In this document: positions 1-9,641 of the stretch, piece by piece
Numbering within the stretch: position 1 is the stretch's first letter
Layout: every line of letters begins with the position of its first letter
NCBI GenBank assembly: GCA_047947135.1
Contig: CP170457.1
Span: forward strand, 3,906,001-3,970,000
DNA length: 64,000 nucleotides
Source of the DNA: Planctobacterium sp047947135
GTDB lineage: Bacteria > Pseudomonadota > Gammaproteobacteria > Enterobacterales > Alteromonadaceae
Reading direction: 5' to 3'
Position numbers and translations under genes: made by a program
Notes under the pieces: model-generated
The model's database searches: none
Seen by the model: only the letters and a program-made list of their open reading frames with translations
What the model was told of the DNA's origin: nothing

Positions 1-1463
1 TTACACCGCGTTTCGGTGGTGTTGTAACTGATGCGTCAATCGCAATGGGTACTCGCGGTGAATTAGCGGGTGACATGACCTATGACATCAGTGTCTATGC
101 CGGTGAAAACGAAGTGGATTTCTCCATCCGTAACACCGTCAACCCGTCTCTTGGTCCGGATACACCAACTCAATTCAGCCCGGGTCGTTATACTCAGGCC
201 GAACAGAGCTTCAACTTTGATTTAACTAAGACAATTGATGCGGGCATGGCTGAGCCTCTGTTCATCGCAGGTGGTTTTGAATGGCGTCATGAGTCTTATG
301 ATTCTGTAGCGGGTGATCCGAAGTCGTATGAAGTCGGTCCGTTGGCCTCTCAAGGCTTTGGTATCGGTTCAAACGGTTTCCCAGGTTTGTCTGCACGCTT
401 CCAGGGTAAAGAAAGCCGTACCAGTTATGCTTTCTACCTTGATTCAGAAATGTACTTTACCGAAGACTTTATGGTCGGCGCAGCAATACGTTTCGAAGAC
501 TTCTCGGATTTTGGTAATACAACGAAAGGCAAGCTGTCTGCTCGTTGGCAGGTAAGCGATACCATTGCATTACGGAGTGCTTTCTCAACAGGCTTTAAAG
601 CACCTACTATTGGTCAGAGCAACGTACGTAACGTAACCACTGCATTCACTGATGGTGGCCTGGTAGACCGTGCGACACTTCCACCAACAGATCCGATTGC
701 TCAGTTGAAAGGTGCCTCTGCACTGCAACCAGAAGAGTCAACGTCATTCAGCTTCGGTGTTGTGGGTGAGTTCGACAATGGTTTATTTATCACTGCTGAT
801 TACTTCAATATTGAACTTGAAGATCGTATCAGTACCACATCAGGTATTGTCTTGACTGATGCAGATATCGCTGCGCTCCTTGCAGCCGGTGTATCTGACG
901 CCAGCTCATTCAGTGAAGTTAGCTTCTTCACCAATGACTTTACCACGACAACTCAGGGTATCGACCTTGTTGCTAACTACTCTATGGAAATGTTTGGCGG
1001 TGACACTAAGTTCTCGCTGGCATATAACTGGACAGACACAGAAGTGGATTCTGTAAGAACCGTGCTTGTCGACGGTGTTGAAACAACCAACGTATCTGCA
1101 AACCGTATTCGTATGATCGAAGACAACCTGCCAGACACGCGTTACAGCATCACTGCAAACCACACTAACGGTGACTGGACCTTCCTGGCTCGCTTGAACT
1201 ACTACGGTGAGATCTTTGAAGATCACCTTGACTCAGGCTTACCTATTGAAGAAGTGGGTGATGAATTCACAGTTGATCTGCAGGCAGGTTACCACTTTAC
1301 AGAAAGCATCAAAGTAACTGTGGGTGCGAAGAACGCATTTGATGAGTACCCAGACAGAAATACCTTATGGGATAATGAAATTGCCGGTTCTGCGTATCCG
1401 ACAACTTCACCTATTGGTATTAATGGTGGATTCTACTACGTACGTGGTGTATACACCTTCTAA
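1..1463 (+). CDS. TonB-dependent receptor, C-terminal part (5' end outside window)
   Basis: Outer-membrane beta-barrel receptor for TonB-driven uptake. The open frame runs in from the window edge (codons read from base 3), so plug and signal peptide are not visible. The visible part aligns along its length with the C-terminal half of the receptor at 3367-6387. Shared stretches include NTVNPSLGPD, GSNGFPG, FKAPT.GQSNV and NVTTAF. The protein ends in an aromatic residue (YTF), as beta-barrels recognised by the Bam machinery usually do. A FecI/FecR pair lies directly downstream. The substrate cannot be told from sequence; many such paralogues in Alteromonadales take up iron chelates, glycans or peptides. 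Whether this copy also carries an STN domain is unknown. Confidence 0.93.
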   Translation, partial: TPRFGGVVTDASIAMGTRGELAGDMTYDISVYAGENEVDFSIRNTVNPSLGPDTPTQFSPGRYTQAEQSFNFDLTKTIDAGMAEPLFIAGGFEWRHESYDSVAGDPKSYEVGPLASQGFGIGSNGFPGLSARFQGKESRTSYAFYLDSEMYFTEDFMVGAAIRFEDFSDFGNTTKGKLSARWQVSDTIALRSAFSTGFKAPTIGQSNVRNVTTAFTDGGLVDRATLPPTDPIAQLKGASALQPEESTSFSFGVVGEFDNGLFITADYFNIELEDRISTTSGIVLTDADIAALLAAGVSDASSFSEVSFFTNDFTTTTQGIDLVANYSMEMFGGDTKFSLAYNWTDTEVDSVRTVLVDGVETTNVSANRIRMIEDNLPDTRYSITANHTNGDWTFLARLNYYGEIFEDHLDSGLPIEEVGDEFTVDLQAGYHFTESIKVTVGAKNAFDEYPDRNTLWDNEIAGSAYPTTSPIGINGGFYYVRGVYTF

Positions 1464-1478
1464 GCATGTTTTAAGTTG

Positions 1479-1506
1479 AAGGGGGAGCGTTGCTCCTCCT
1501 TTATTG
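1479..1506 (+). terminator. Rho-independent terminator after the first TonB receptor
   Basis: The hairpin has core stem GGAGC/GCTCC with a 3-nt loop. It extends outward through G-U, G-C and A-T pairs and is followed by a short T-rich tract. It starts 16 nt after the receptor stop codon and should separate the receptor transcript from the sigma factor gene. Confidence 0.7.
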
Positions 1507-1607
1507 TCGCAATGAGTAACACCCAAAAGGTGCCTGCTGTACAAACCTTTGACATGATATTGGTCTGGTCAAACGTTTGAATTGCTGAGAATCAACCTGC
1601 ACATAAT

Positions 1608-2189
1608 ATGAGCTCTAAATCGAACATTATTGATACATTTATGAACTATCGTTCGCAGCTGCGAAAGGCGATAGGCGGAATCGTACGCTCAGAAGACATA
1701 GACGATATTGTTCAGGAAACATTTGTTAAAAGCTACGAAGCGGAACTCAATCAGGAGATCCAGTTCGAACGCACCTACATGCTCAAAACGGCTCGCAATC
1801 TGGCACTCAACCACATTTCCCGAGCAGCGGAAAAGCATAACCTCAGCATGCAGGATTGCGATGAACTGTTTATGGACGAGGCCGAGTATTCGCTGGAAAC
1901 GCAAGTAGAAAGTAAAGAACGCTTTCTGAATTTCTGTCGTGCGACGGACACACTTTCCCCGGAAGTCAAACGTGTATTTTTATTGAAAAAAGTGTACGGC
2001 TTTAGTCAAAGAGAAATCGCCGAATATGTCGGTATTAGTGAGAGTACCGTAGAAAAACACGTCGCAAAGGGATTATTACTTTGCTCCAAATATTTAAATA
2101 AATTGAACCAAACCGCACAAAAGGACATCAAACATCAATCTGAAAACGACGGACCAGTAAAGTTTCGCGTTGCAAAAAGGCGTTTGTAA
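1608..2189 (+). CDS. ECF sigma factor, FecI-like
   Basis: A 193-residue RNA polymerase sigma factor of the extracytoplasmic-function type. Region 2 lies at about residues 10-75 (DIDDIVQETFVKSYE, YMLKTARNLALNHI). Region 4 has a clear helix-turn-helix at about 131-155 (GFSQREIAEYVGISESTVEKH). Its slightly extended length and the FecR gene 7 nt downstream place it with iron-starvation/cell-surface-signalling sigma factors. It would be held by FecR and released when the STN-carrying receptor binds ligand, then drive receptor transcription. This pathway is inferred from the FecIRA family and gene order. Confidence 0.88.
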   Translation: MSSKSNIIDTFMNYRSQLRKAIGGIVRSEDIDDIVQETFVKSYEAELNQEIQFERTYMLKTARNLALNHISRAAEKHNLSMQDCDELFMDEAEYSLETQVESKERFLNFCRATDTLSPEVKRVFLLKKVYGFSQREIAEYVGISESTVEKHVAKGLLLCSKYLNKLNQTAQKDIKHQSENDGPVKFRVAKRRL

Positions 2190-2196
2190 TTAAGCA

Positions 2197-3261
2197 ATGA
2201 ATAACATCAGTAATTTTTCGACAAAAGAAACAATACAAGAACTCGCTTGTATGTGGGTCAGTCGTATCGACCGGGGCCTGTCAGAAAGTGAAAAAGATGA
2301 GCTGTCTGACTGGGTCGCTGCGAGCAACCAGCACAAAGAGCAGCTGTTCGACATGGCCTCATTATGGGACAACATGAGTGTCATGCATGAGTTGAGTGGA
2401 TTATTTCCGCTGCAGAGTAAACCTGAACTGCAGCCCCGAAAGCAATCCGCATGGCATCGTCACCCAATTGCCATCGCTGCCAGCTTCGTATTTTTCTGCA
2501 CCTTAGCAATAGCCTGGTTGCTCCCAGGGCAAATCCAGCAGATGAATGAAATCGCAGTGCACGACTCTGTGCAAATGGAGTCGACCGGTGTAGGTGAGCA
2601 GCGTACTGTCAGCCTTGCGGATGGTTCGGTTTTGCATTTAAACACCGATACCCTGTTGGAAGTGCAATACTCAGACGAAAAAAGAGCCATCAAACTGCGT
2701 CAGGGGGAAGCCCATTTTGAAGTTGCTCATGACGCAACTCGACCTTTCGTGGTCAGCGCGGGGAGCAATGCTGTGACTGCTGTAGGCACAGCTTTCAATG
2801 TCGAAATGTATAACGAAAGTGATATCGAACTTCTGGTGACTGAAGGGAAAGTCATGATTCAGAACGCTCAATTGCCGTCTCCGGTTGAAGGGATCGTCCC
2901 ACAGGAAAACCCTCAGGCGTTATTTATGATATCGGGTGAAAAAGCCCTGTTGTCCAATGCTGAACCCTTGGAAAAAATCACCTTGTCTCTGGATCAGGTC
3001 CAACGAGCATTGTCCTGGCAGCAAGGTATGTTGGTTTTTGAAGGTGAACCCTTAGAAACGGCATTAAGTGAGGTGAGTCGTTATACATCAGTGGATTTTG
3101 ATATCAGTGATGAACAACTGAAACAAGTGCGCGTTGCCGGCTTTTTCAAAGTAGGTGACATCGACGGTCTGCTGCATGCTCTGAATAACAACTTTGAGAT
3201 TTCATATCAAAAGGTCACTGACGACCACATTAAATTATTTGCCACCCATTCAGGTTCATAG
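2197..3261 (+). CDS. FecR-like anti-sigma factor / signal transducer
   Basis: A 354-residue inner-membrane regulator. Residues about 10-50 form the cytoplasmic DUF4880-type N-terminus (ACMWVSRIDRGLSESEKDEL) that binds the sigma factor. A single hydrophobic segment lies at about 89-108 after an RHP motif. A periplasmic FecR domain (about 125-235, with QRTVSLADGSVLHLN and GEAHFEVAHD) follows, then a C-terminal DUF4974/STN-like region (about 275-345, LETALSEVSRYTSVDFDI). It starts 7 nt after the sigma gene stop, so the two genes are probably one operon. Expected partner: the STN domain of the receptor at 3367-6387. Confidence 0.9.
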   Translation: MNNISNFSTKETIQELACMWVSRIDRGLSESEKDELSDWVAASNQHKEQLFDMASLWDNMSVMHELSGLFPLQSKPELQPRKQSAWHRHPIAIAASFVFFCTLAIAWLLPGQIQQMNEIAVHDSVQMESTGVGEQRTVSLADGSVLHLNTDTLLEVQYSDEKRAIKLRQGEAHFEVAHDATRPFVVSAGSNAVTAVGTAFNVEMYNESDIELLVTEGKVMIQNAQLPSPVEGIVPQENPQALFMISGEKALLSNAEPLEKITLSLDQVQRALSWQQGMLVFEGEPLETALSEVSRYTSVDFDISDEQLKQVRVAGFFKVGDIDGLLHALNNNFEISYQKVTDDHIKLFATHSGS

Positions 3262-3296
3262 TTTTCCTTGTTCCTATTCTTTTTGCTAATATAGAG

Positions 3297-3326
3297 AGCG
3301 TGCTGCTGTAGAAGTACGCTTTTTTT
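3297..3326 (+). terminator. Rho-independent terminator between fecR and the receptor
   Basis: An 8-bp stem (AGCGTGCT/AGTACGCT, one G-U pair) with an 8-nt loop is followed directly by seven T residues. It lies 36 nt after the anti-sigma stop and 41 nt before the receptor start. The receptor is therefore likely to have its own promoter or to depend on read-through. Confidence 0.75.
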
Positions 3327-3366
3327 GTATGGTGCGAAAAAAATAATAATAACCTGAATACATCGA

Positions 3367-6300
3367 TTGAAATGCCATCCTCCTAACATTCACGTTGTGC
3401 CAGAACGTTGGCTAACCGACAAGTTACTTAGCCTGACTAAGTGGCTGCTACTGTCCGTTTTTTGGCTAATACTGTTTACCCCTGTCTCTTATAGCCGCAA
3501 TGCTTATATTGATTTTGACATCCCAGCCATGCCTGCGGATCAGGCGTTGACCAAATTTGCCAAACAAGCCAACACTACTCTGCTATTTCCTTACGAGCTG
3601 GCTGCAAAAGAAATGGCCAATCCTCTGCAGGGTAGATATCTCATAGAAATCGCTATCGTCAAACTTCTGGAGGGTACTCAGTTATTCCCCTATCAGGATG
3701 AAAATGGACAATTTAGCGTCAGAGCAATTCAGGTTATACCGCCCAAATACATAGATGCCAGCGAAACACCTACGCAACAAGCAATAGTGACTAAAAGCCA
3801 ACATAGAAGCCAGACGTATCAGGAAGCTTTACAAGAAACCTACATCGAAAAAATTGCCATCGTTGGTACCCGCAATACGCCGCGCAATGCCGTTGATTCA
3901 TCCGTGCCTTTGGACGTTGTTAACTCTGTAGATCTTGTACGCCAGGGCAATACCGACCTGATCAGCATGCTCAGTAAGATGATTCCTTCCCTGAACGTCA
4001 ATGATCAACCCATCAATGACGCATCTACGCTAGTTCGGCCAGCCAACCTCAGAGGCATGTCATCCGATCATACGCTGGTGCTGGTCAATGGTAAAAGACG
4101 ACACAGATCTGCAGTTATTACGTTTTTGGGCGGCGGTTTATCTGATGGAGCGCAGGGTCCAGATATTGCAGCTATTCCTTACGCCAGTATTCATCAGGTA
4201 GGCGTTTTACGTGACGGAGCCTCAGCGCAATATGGCTCTGATGCTATCGCCGGGGTGCTCAATTTTAGTCTGAAAGATTTTGAACAGGGTGGCTCATTTG
4301 AAACACGTGTGGGGCAATATTATGCAGGAGATGGTCTGTCCGCGCATTTTGTTGGCAATACGGGATTCACATTACCTTACAACGGGTTTGTGAATATCAG
4401 TAGTGAATATAGAGAACAAAACGCGACAAGTCGAAGCGTTCAACGCTCAGATGCAGCACAGTTACAGGCAGCAGGAGTTCCTGGTGTATCTGACCCAAGC
4501 CAGACCTGGGGTACGCCAGAAGTCCACTATGATGCGAAGCTGGCGTTCAATCTAGGACTGGACGTTACGGTAGATTCGCAACTTTACAGCTTTGCTACGT
4601 TCTCAAAACGCCGTGTCGAAGGGGGCTTTTTCTATCGTAATCCACAAACCAGACGCGGCGTAAATGTGACTGATACATTTGCTTCAGATGTCAATCAGGA
4701 AGAAGTGTTTGACGAGTCAAATGAGGTCACACATTATCGCTGGCTTGTTGCAGACCTGACACCGGATGATGCAAACGACTGCCCTGTTGTGATCTTTGCC
4801 ATTGATGATCTCTTATACCAACAACCGGGCTATCAGACGGTGATGTCTGACGCAAATTGTTTTGCGTTCAATAAGCGCTTTCCGGGGGGATTTACCCCGC
4901 GTTTCAGTGGCCGAATAGAGGACGCCTTCGGGGTCATAGGTCTAAAAGGTGATCTTGGATTAAACTGGCAGTATGACCTAAGTGGCATTGTTGGCTATTC
5001 GAAAATATCGTATGGACTGGAAAATACCGTCAACCCGTCTTTAGGCCCGGATTCCCCTACAGTGTTTAGACCCGGTAGCGCGGTGCAAATCGAACGCAGT
5101 GTTACCCTGGATTTAAAGCGTCAGTTTGATATTGGTACCCGTCATCCTGTTAATTTTGCGACAGGATTAGAATGGCGTAGGGAGAACTATCGGCAAATAG
5201 CGGGTGACGAAGCCTCTTACACTATTGGTCCTTATGCATCTTTAGCCAATATGCCGGACGCTCAGGGATTCAGTGTCGGTTCCAATGGTTTTCCCGGCTA
5301 TCGACCAGAAACAGCCGGAGATTGGTCGAGAGGCAACTTTGCAGCCTATATTGATCTGGAAACAGATATCAGCACACAGCTGACACTCAGTGGCGCCATT
5401 CGATTTGAGGATTACACTGACTTTGGCAGAACATTTGATGGCAAAATCGCCCTCATGTATGAACTGAACCAGTATCTGGCATTTCGGACTTCCATGAATA
5501 CCGGTTTTAAAGCCCCTACAGTCGGACAAAGCAATGTGATCAATGTAACTACCGCCTTTGGGGATAATGGCTTAGAAGATCAGGCCACCTTGCCCCCAAC
5601 TGATCCCATTAGCCAGCAACTCGGTGCCACACCGCTACAACCTGAAGAATCCATCAACACCAGTTTTGGTTTGGTGGGTAAGTTAGGTGATGGTTTATAC
5701 CTCACGTTAGACTATTTCAATATTCGCCTTAATGACCGCATAAGCACGACGTCCGCTATCCCTTTGCGCCCCAGCGATATTCGAGCGTTGCGACTATTGG
5801 GTGTGCAAGAGCCAGATCGTTACGGCGCTGCTAAATACTTTACCAATGATTTTGATACCACGACTCAGGGTATGGATGTGGTATTTAACTACGTTACCGA
5901 AAATTTTGGTGGTCAAACCCAATTTTCCGTCAACTACAACTGGACGCGTACCGAGATTGATCGTATTTCGCTTTACGAACGCCGTGACGAAGCGGGTAAT
6001 ACCTTTTTGGAATCCAATCTATCACCTCAGCGAATCAGAATGATAGAAGAGAATATTCCTGAACATCGGGCATCAATGAGTCTCAGCCAGACCCATAAAA
6101 ATCTCAATGCGCTGTTACGCATCAATTATTATGGTGGTTACTACGAAGATCACCTGGATGCCTCTGCTGACCTGGACATTGTCGCCGGTTCAGAGCTGAC
6201 TCTGGATGTCGAATTAGGCTATCAGTACACACCGCAATGGCAATTTATTGTAGGTGCCAATAATCTGTTTGATAACCCTCCCGATGACAATCCGCATGCC

Positions 6301-6387
6301 TTAACGGCCGGTGCGTTATACCCTTCAACGTCACCCATGGGAATTAATGGTGGCTTGCTCTATTTTCGCTCGGTATACAATTTTTGA
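3367..6387 (+). CDS. TonB-dependent receptor with N-terminal STN signalling domain
   Basis: A 1006-residue outer-membrane transducer. A hydrophobic signal segment lies at about 18-43. The STN domain is at about 50-118 (FDIPAMPADQALTKFAKQA). The plug is at about 165-310 (NLRGMSSDHTLVLVNGKRRH, RDGASAQYGSDAIAGVLNF), followed by the barrel ending in VYNF. The STN domain normally contacts FecR in the periplasm, which fits the sigma/anti-sigma pair upstream. The start is uncertain: TTG at 3367 gives the longest protein, and GTG at 3397 also leaves an intact signal peptide; neither has a strong ribosome-binding site. The C-terminal half is clearly paralogous to the receptor at the window start, suggesting duplication around the fecIR pair. 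Confidence 0.93.
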   Translation: MKCHPPNIHVVPERWLTDKLLSLTKWLLLSVFWLILFTPVSYSRNAYIDFDIPAMPADQALTKFAKQANTTLLFPYELAAKEMANPLQGRYLIEIAIVKLLEGTQLFPYQDENGQFSVRAIQVIPPKYIDASETPTQQAIVTKSQHRSQTYQEALQETYIEKIAIVGTRNTPRNAVDSSVPLDVVNSVDLVRQGNTDLISMLSKMIPSLNVNDQPINDASTLVRPANLRGMSSDHTLVLVNGKRRHRSAVITFLGGGLSDGAQGPDIAAIPYASIHQVGVLRDGASAQYGSDAIAGVLNFSLKDFEQGGSFETRVGQYYAGDGLSAHFVGNTGFTLPYNGFVNISSEYREQNATSRSVQRSDAAQLQAAGVPGVSDPSQTWGTPEVHYDAKLAFNLGLDVTVDSQLYSFATFSKRRVEGGFFYRNPQTRRGVNVTDTFASDVNQEEVFDESNEVTHYRWLVADLTPDDANDCPVVIFAIDDLLYQQPGYQTVMSDANCFAFNKRFPGGFTPRFSGRIEDAFGVIGLKGDLGLNWQYDLSGIVGYSKISYGLENTVNPSLGPDSPTVFRPGSAVQIERSVTLDLKRQFDIGTRHPVNFATGLEWRRENYRQIAGDEASYTIGPYASLANMPDAQGFSVGSNGFPGYRPETAGDWSRGNFAAYIDLETDISTQLTLSGAIRFEDYTDFGRTFDGKIALMYELNQYLAFRTSMNTGFKAPTVGQSNVINVTTAFGDNGLEDQATLPPTDPISQQLGATPLQPEESINTSFGLVGKLGDGLYLTLDYFNIRLNDRISTTSAIPLRPSDIRALRLLGVQEPDRYGAAKYFTNDFDTTTQGMDVVFNYVTENFGGQTQFSVNYNWTRTEIDRISLYERRDEAGNTFLESNLSPQRIRMIEENIPEHRASMSLSQTHKNLNALLRINYYGGYYEDHLDASADLDIVAGSELTLDVELGYQYTPQWQFIVGANNLFDNPPDDNPHALTAGALYPSTSPMGINGGLLYFRSVYNF

Positions 6388-6511
6388 CACCCTCAGTCCT
6401 GAACGTCGGGCACAGATAATGAGGCTTATCTATGCAGGCTAGATCTTTATTGGAATTGGTATAACCTGATAATACATACGTGAAAATCCGGAAGGTTGTA
6501 ACTGCTACGCG

Positions 6512-7417
6512 ATGCAATACGATAAATTAGAAGTATACAGTCTGCGGCTCGACGCCATTGTCGAGTCAGCGTATGAGGGCATCATCGCTGTTGATCATAA
6601 AATGAACCTGACGTTTATGAATAGCGCAGCCAGGAGTATGTTTGATTACTCAATGCGCGAAGCAGAAAAACTGACACTCAATGAGCTGATCCCCGACAAG
6701 CACCGACACAAACACAATGACTACGTCATGAGGTTTCGTAAATCTCAGGAACGCTCCAGACCGATGCAAACCCGTATGACAGTGAAGGGTAAACGAAAAG
6801 GTGGTGAAGAATTTCCCTTGGAAATTTCCATTTCAAAGATTGTGGTTAATGGCAAAATGGAATTTGTCGGGGTTATTCGTGACGTATCAGAGCGTTCCAA
6901 ATTACTGGAAGAACTCACCACCGCTGCAACTATCGACCATTTGACCGGCCTTGCCAACAAACGCCTGTTTGAGCAGGAAATGCAGCATCAAATGACGTTA
7001 AACCATCGCTACAAACGCGGTTTGGCGCTCATTGTTATCGACCTCGACTACTTTAAACTCGTCAATGACAGTTATGGGCATAGCACAGGGGATGAAGTCC
7101 TGATGCGTGTCGCTTCCATACTCAAAAAAGAAATTCGGGAATCTGATCTGGCGGCGAGATGGGGTGGCGAAGAGTTTGCGTTGCTTCTGTCCGAAACCGA
7201 TATTCAGGGTGCCGTGAATCTGGCTGAACAGCTGCGACAAGCAATTGCGGCACAGAAATTCAATGCGAATAAGCAATCATTTTCGGTAACGGCTAGTTTT
7301 GGTGTGGTATCGAGCACTGGCGGAGATGAGTCCAGCCAGTGCTTATTTGATCGTGCCGATGCATTATTATACGAAGCCAAAAATGCCGGTAGAAACTGTA
7401 TTAAACCAAATCCATAA
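6512..7417 (+). CDS. PAS-GGDEF diguanylate cyclase
   Basis: A 301-residue soluble enzyme expected to make cyclic di-GMP from two GTP. The N-terminal PAS sensor domain covers about residues 10-125 (AYEGIIAVDHKMNLTFMNSA, then FVGVIRDVSER). The GGDEF domain covers about 135-298 (DHLTGLANKRLFE). The active-site motif is GGEEF at 218-222. A product-inhibition I-site, RESD at 209-212, sits exactly five residues upstream, so it looks both active and feedback-controlled. No signal peptide or membrane segment is seen. The gene stands alone, and the signal sensed by PAS is unknown. Confidence 0.93.
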   Translation: MQYDKLEVYSLRLDAIVESAYEGIIAVDHKMNLTFMNSAARSMFDYSMREAEKLTLNELIPDKHRHKHNDYVMRFRKSQERSRPMQTRMTVKGKRKGGEEFPLEISISKIVVNGKMEFVGVIRDVSERSKLLEELTTAATIDHLTGLANKRLFEQEMQHQMTLNHRYKRGLALIVIDLDYFKLVNDSYGHSTGDEVLMRVASILKKEIRESDLAARWGGEEFALLLSETDIQGAVNLAEQLRQAIAAQKFNANKQSFSVTASFGVVSSTGGDESSQCLFDRADALLYEAKNAGRNCIKPNP

Positions 7418-7534
7418 ATATTTGATCAACGGCATTCCTTTTACGTTGTTTTAAGATTAGGAACGCAATAGATTCCCCGCACTAGCAATTAACAACGAAA
7501 CAAGCACTACATATTTGATTTAGCGTCTATCTCC

Positions 7535-8728
7535 TTAGCGAAACAGCACTGTTTCCTTTTTAAACCAATAAATGCAAAAGGCCAAAAAAGCACCAGCTAT
7601 GGCGGCGGTTGAGACAAATATCCCCACCAAAGCAACATAATCCATGGTGCCTTTAATCAACTCTTTCATGGCCAATGCCACATTGGTCAGTGGCACCCAC
7701 GCCCAACCGCCGGATAAATCGACACCGGGTAATGTTGCCAGAACGATGGGGAAAATAACCAAAAATACCAGCGCCCCCATATAACTCTGGGCCTCTTTGT
7801 AACTGCGGGCATAAATCGACAGGCTTAACAGCACCGCGGCAAAAATGGCGACAATGGGCACCAACATTAAAAACATCAGAATATAATCTAAGATGGCTAT
7901 CTGCCCTAAAAACTCCTGGATAAACTGAATCGCCATTCCCTGCCCAATAATGACGCCCCACAACGCCATACTGAATATGGTGGTAAGTGCTGAAATCACG
8001 CCGGCAATAGCAATTGTAAAGAATTTACCCAGTACCAATTGATTTCGCTCAATCGGCGCCAGCAACAACGTCTCAAGTGTCCCCCGTTCCTTTTCTCCAG
8101 CGCCGATATCGGCAGCAGGATACATCGCGCCTTGCAGACACAAAATGAACAATAGATAGGGTATCAGACCGCCTATTTTTTCGCCCCAATTCTCACGTTT
8201 CTCTGCAATGTCGACTTTCTCAAAAACAATAGGCTCAAGCAGCGAGACTTGCTGCTCTTCGGATAAACTGATCGCCGCAAACGCCGCTTTTCGTTTAGAG
8301 GCAGTCTCGTCTTCAATATATTTATCAATGCGGCTTTCCACCAAATTAAGCTTGGCATCATTGAGATACACTTTTATTGTCGTTTGACCGTCAGTGAGAA
8401 CCTCGCCATTGGCCTTTTCATCTAACTCAATGACAAAATCCAGTGTGCCTTCATTGATCAACCGTTTGAAGTCGGCGTCTTCCTGCAATGGCTTTTGCTC
8501 GAAGGTCGGCTCTTCATTAATTTTAGCAATGAATGCTGGGTGGTAGGACTCCCCCACAACCGTAAACGACAGAGTTTTACTTTCGGCTTCTGTCAATGCC
8601 TTCGTCGTGAAAAAGCCAATGCCAGCAAATAATGCAGGAAACAACACTAACGGTAAGGCAATCATAAAAAACATGGTTTTTCGATCACGTACCAGTTCCA
8701 GCAATTCTTTTCTCAAAATCATCCACAT
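7535..8728 (-). CDS. ABC-2 type permease, NatB-like
   Basis: A 397-residue permease of a Na+ or drug exporter-type ABC system. One transmembrane helix lies near the N-terminus (about 20-42), then a large extracytoplasmic domain (about 45-200), then a cluster of about five to six helices (about 205-395). The motif GAGEKERGTLETLLLAPIER, typical of the NatB/ABC2_membrane_3 family, is present. A ribosome-binding site AAGGAG lies upstream of the ATG, and the ATPase gene stop is one base away, so the two are co-translated. Substrate unknown; Na+ export is known only for Bacillus NatAB. Confidence 0.88.
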   Translation of the reverse strand: MWMILRKELLELVRDRKTMFFMIALPLVLFPALFAGIGFFTTKALTEAESKTLSFTVVGESYHPAFIAKINEEPTFEQKPLQEDADFKRLINEGTLDFVIELDEKANGEVLTDGQTTIKVYLNDAKLNLVESRIDKYIEDETASKRKAAFAAISLSEEQQVSLLEPIVFEKVDIAEKRENWGEKIGGLIPYLLFILCLQGAMYPAADIGAGEKERGTLETLLLAPIERNQLVLGKFFTIAIAGVISALTTIFSMALWGVIIGQGMAIQFIQEFLGQIAILDYILMFLMLVPIVAIFAAVLLSLSIYARSYKEAQSYMGALVFLVIFPIVLATLPGVDLSGGWAWVPLTNVALAMKELIKGTMDYVALVGIFVSTAAIAGAFLAFCIYWFKKETVLFR

Positions 8729-8729
8729 A

Positions 8730-9503
8730 TCAATCTCCTTTTAATATATTTAAGAAGGCGTCATTCATTGAATTTCCTTGCTCTCGATAAGAGGAGATAC
8801 TGCCCATAAATTTCGAATACCCCTGGTCGATAACGGTTACCTGATCGCACAGCTCAGCCACTTCTTCAAGATGATGGGTTGAGAAAATAACGGGAATACT
8901 TTGCGCTTTTAATGACTTGATAAAATTGATCACGGTTTGCGTGGCCATGATATCCAGGCCAGTTGTGGGTTCATCCAGCACCACAGCAGAAGGACTATGC
9001 ACAACGGCTCTGGCGATTGCGGTCTTTTGCTTCATCCCGCTTGAATAGTTTTCACATCTGCGATCCAGAAAGTCATCCATTTCTAACATATCTGCCAGCT
9101 CTTCTACTCTGGCCTGAGTTTGTTGCTCTGTCATGCCATGTAACCTGGCGAAATAATGGATGTTTTCACGACCGGATAATCGACCATAAAGCCCGGTGTT
9201 ACCTGATAAGAAGCCTAATGATTTGCGCGCTTTTTGTGGGTTCTGAGCGACATCAACATCATCAATCATGATTTTCCCTTCATCCGCTTTTAGCGCCGAA
9301 GACAGAATCCTTAAAGTCGTTGTTTTACCTGCGCCGTTTGGCCCAAGCAGCCCGAGAACCTCACCTTTGTTGCAGGTAAACGATACTTTTTCAACTGAAT
9401 AAAAAAAGCGGCCTTTGAGTCGCGGATCGTTTTGTTCCTGACTGGTGAGTTTTTTGGGGTTCTCGACCTGGAATCGTTTAGACAGGTCCTGCACAGATAT
9501 CAT
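8730..9503 (-). CDS. ABC transporter ATPase, NatA-like
   Basis: A 257-residue nucleotide-binding subunit. Walker A GPNGAGKT is at 54-61, the signature YSSGMKQK at 153-160, and Walker B with the catalytic glutamate (VVLDEPTTGLD) at about 174-184. The H-loop lies in the STHHLEE segment. An insertion between strand 1 and Walker A (about residues 15-35, charged) is longer than in most relatives. A GGAAGG ribosome-binding site precedes the ATG. It is the first gene of a two-gene operon with the permease and is divergent from the YIP1 gene. Confidence 0.92.
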   Translation of the reverse strand: MISVQDLSKRFQVENPKKLTSQEQNDPRLKGRFFYSVEKVSFTCNKGEVLGLLGPNGAGKTTTLRILSSALKADEGKIMIDDVDVAQNPQKARKSLGFLSGNTGLYGRLSGRENIHYFARLHGMTEQQTQARVEELADMLEMDDFLDRRCENYSSGMKQKTAIARAVVHSPSAVVLDEPTTGLDIMATQTVINFIKSLKAQSIPVIFSTHHLEEVAELCDQVTVIDQGYSKFMGSISSYREQGNSMNDAFLNILKGD

Positions 9504-9641
9504 GATGCACCTTCCGTAGAATCATTTTTTTATTGTGATGGGCTTAGTCTACCTTCTATAAAAAAATTTACACGCCTTGTTGTCAAAATTATGTAAATAT
9601 AGAGACCGTTTAGGTAACACAACGAAGGATTATAGAAAACC

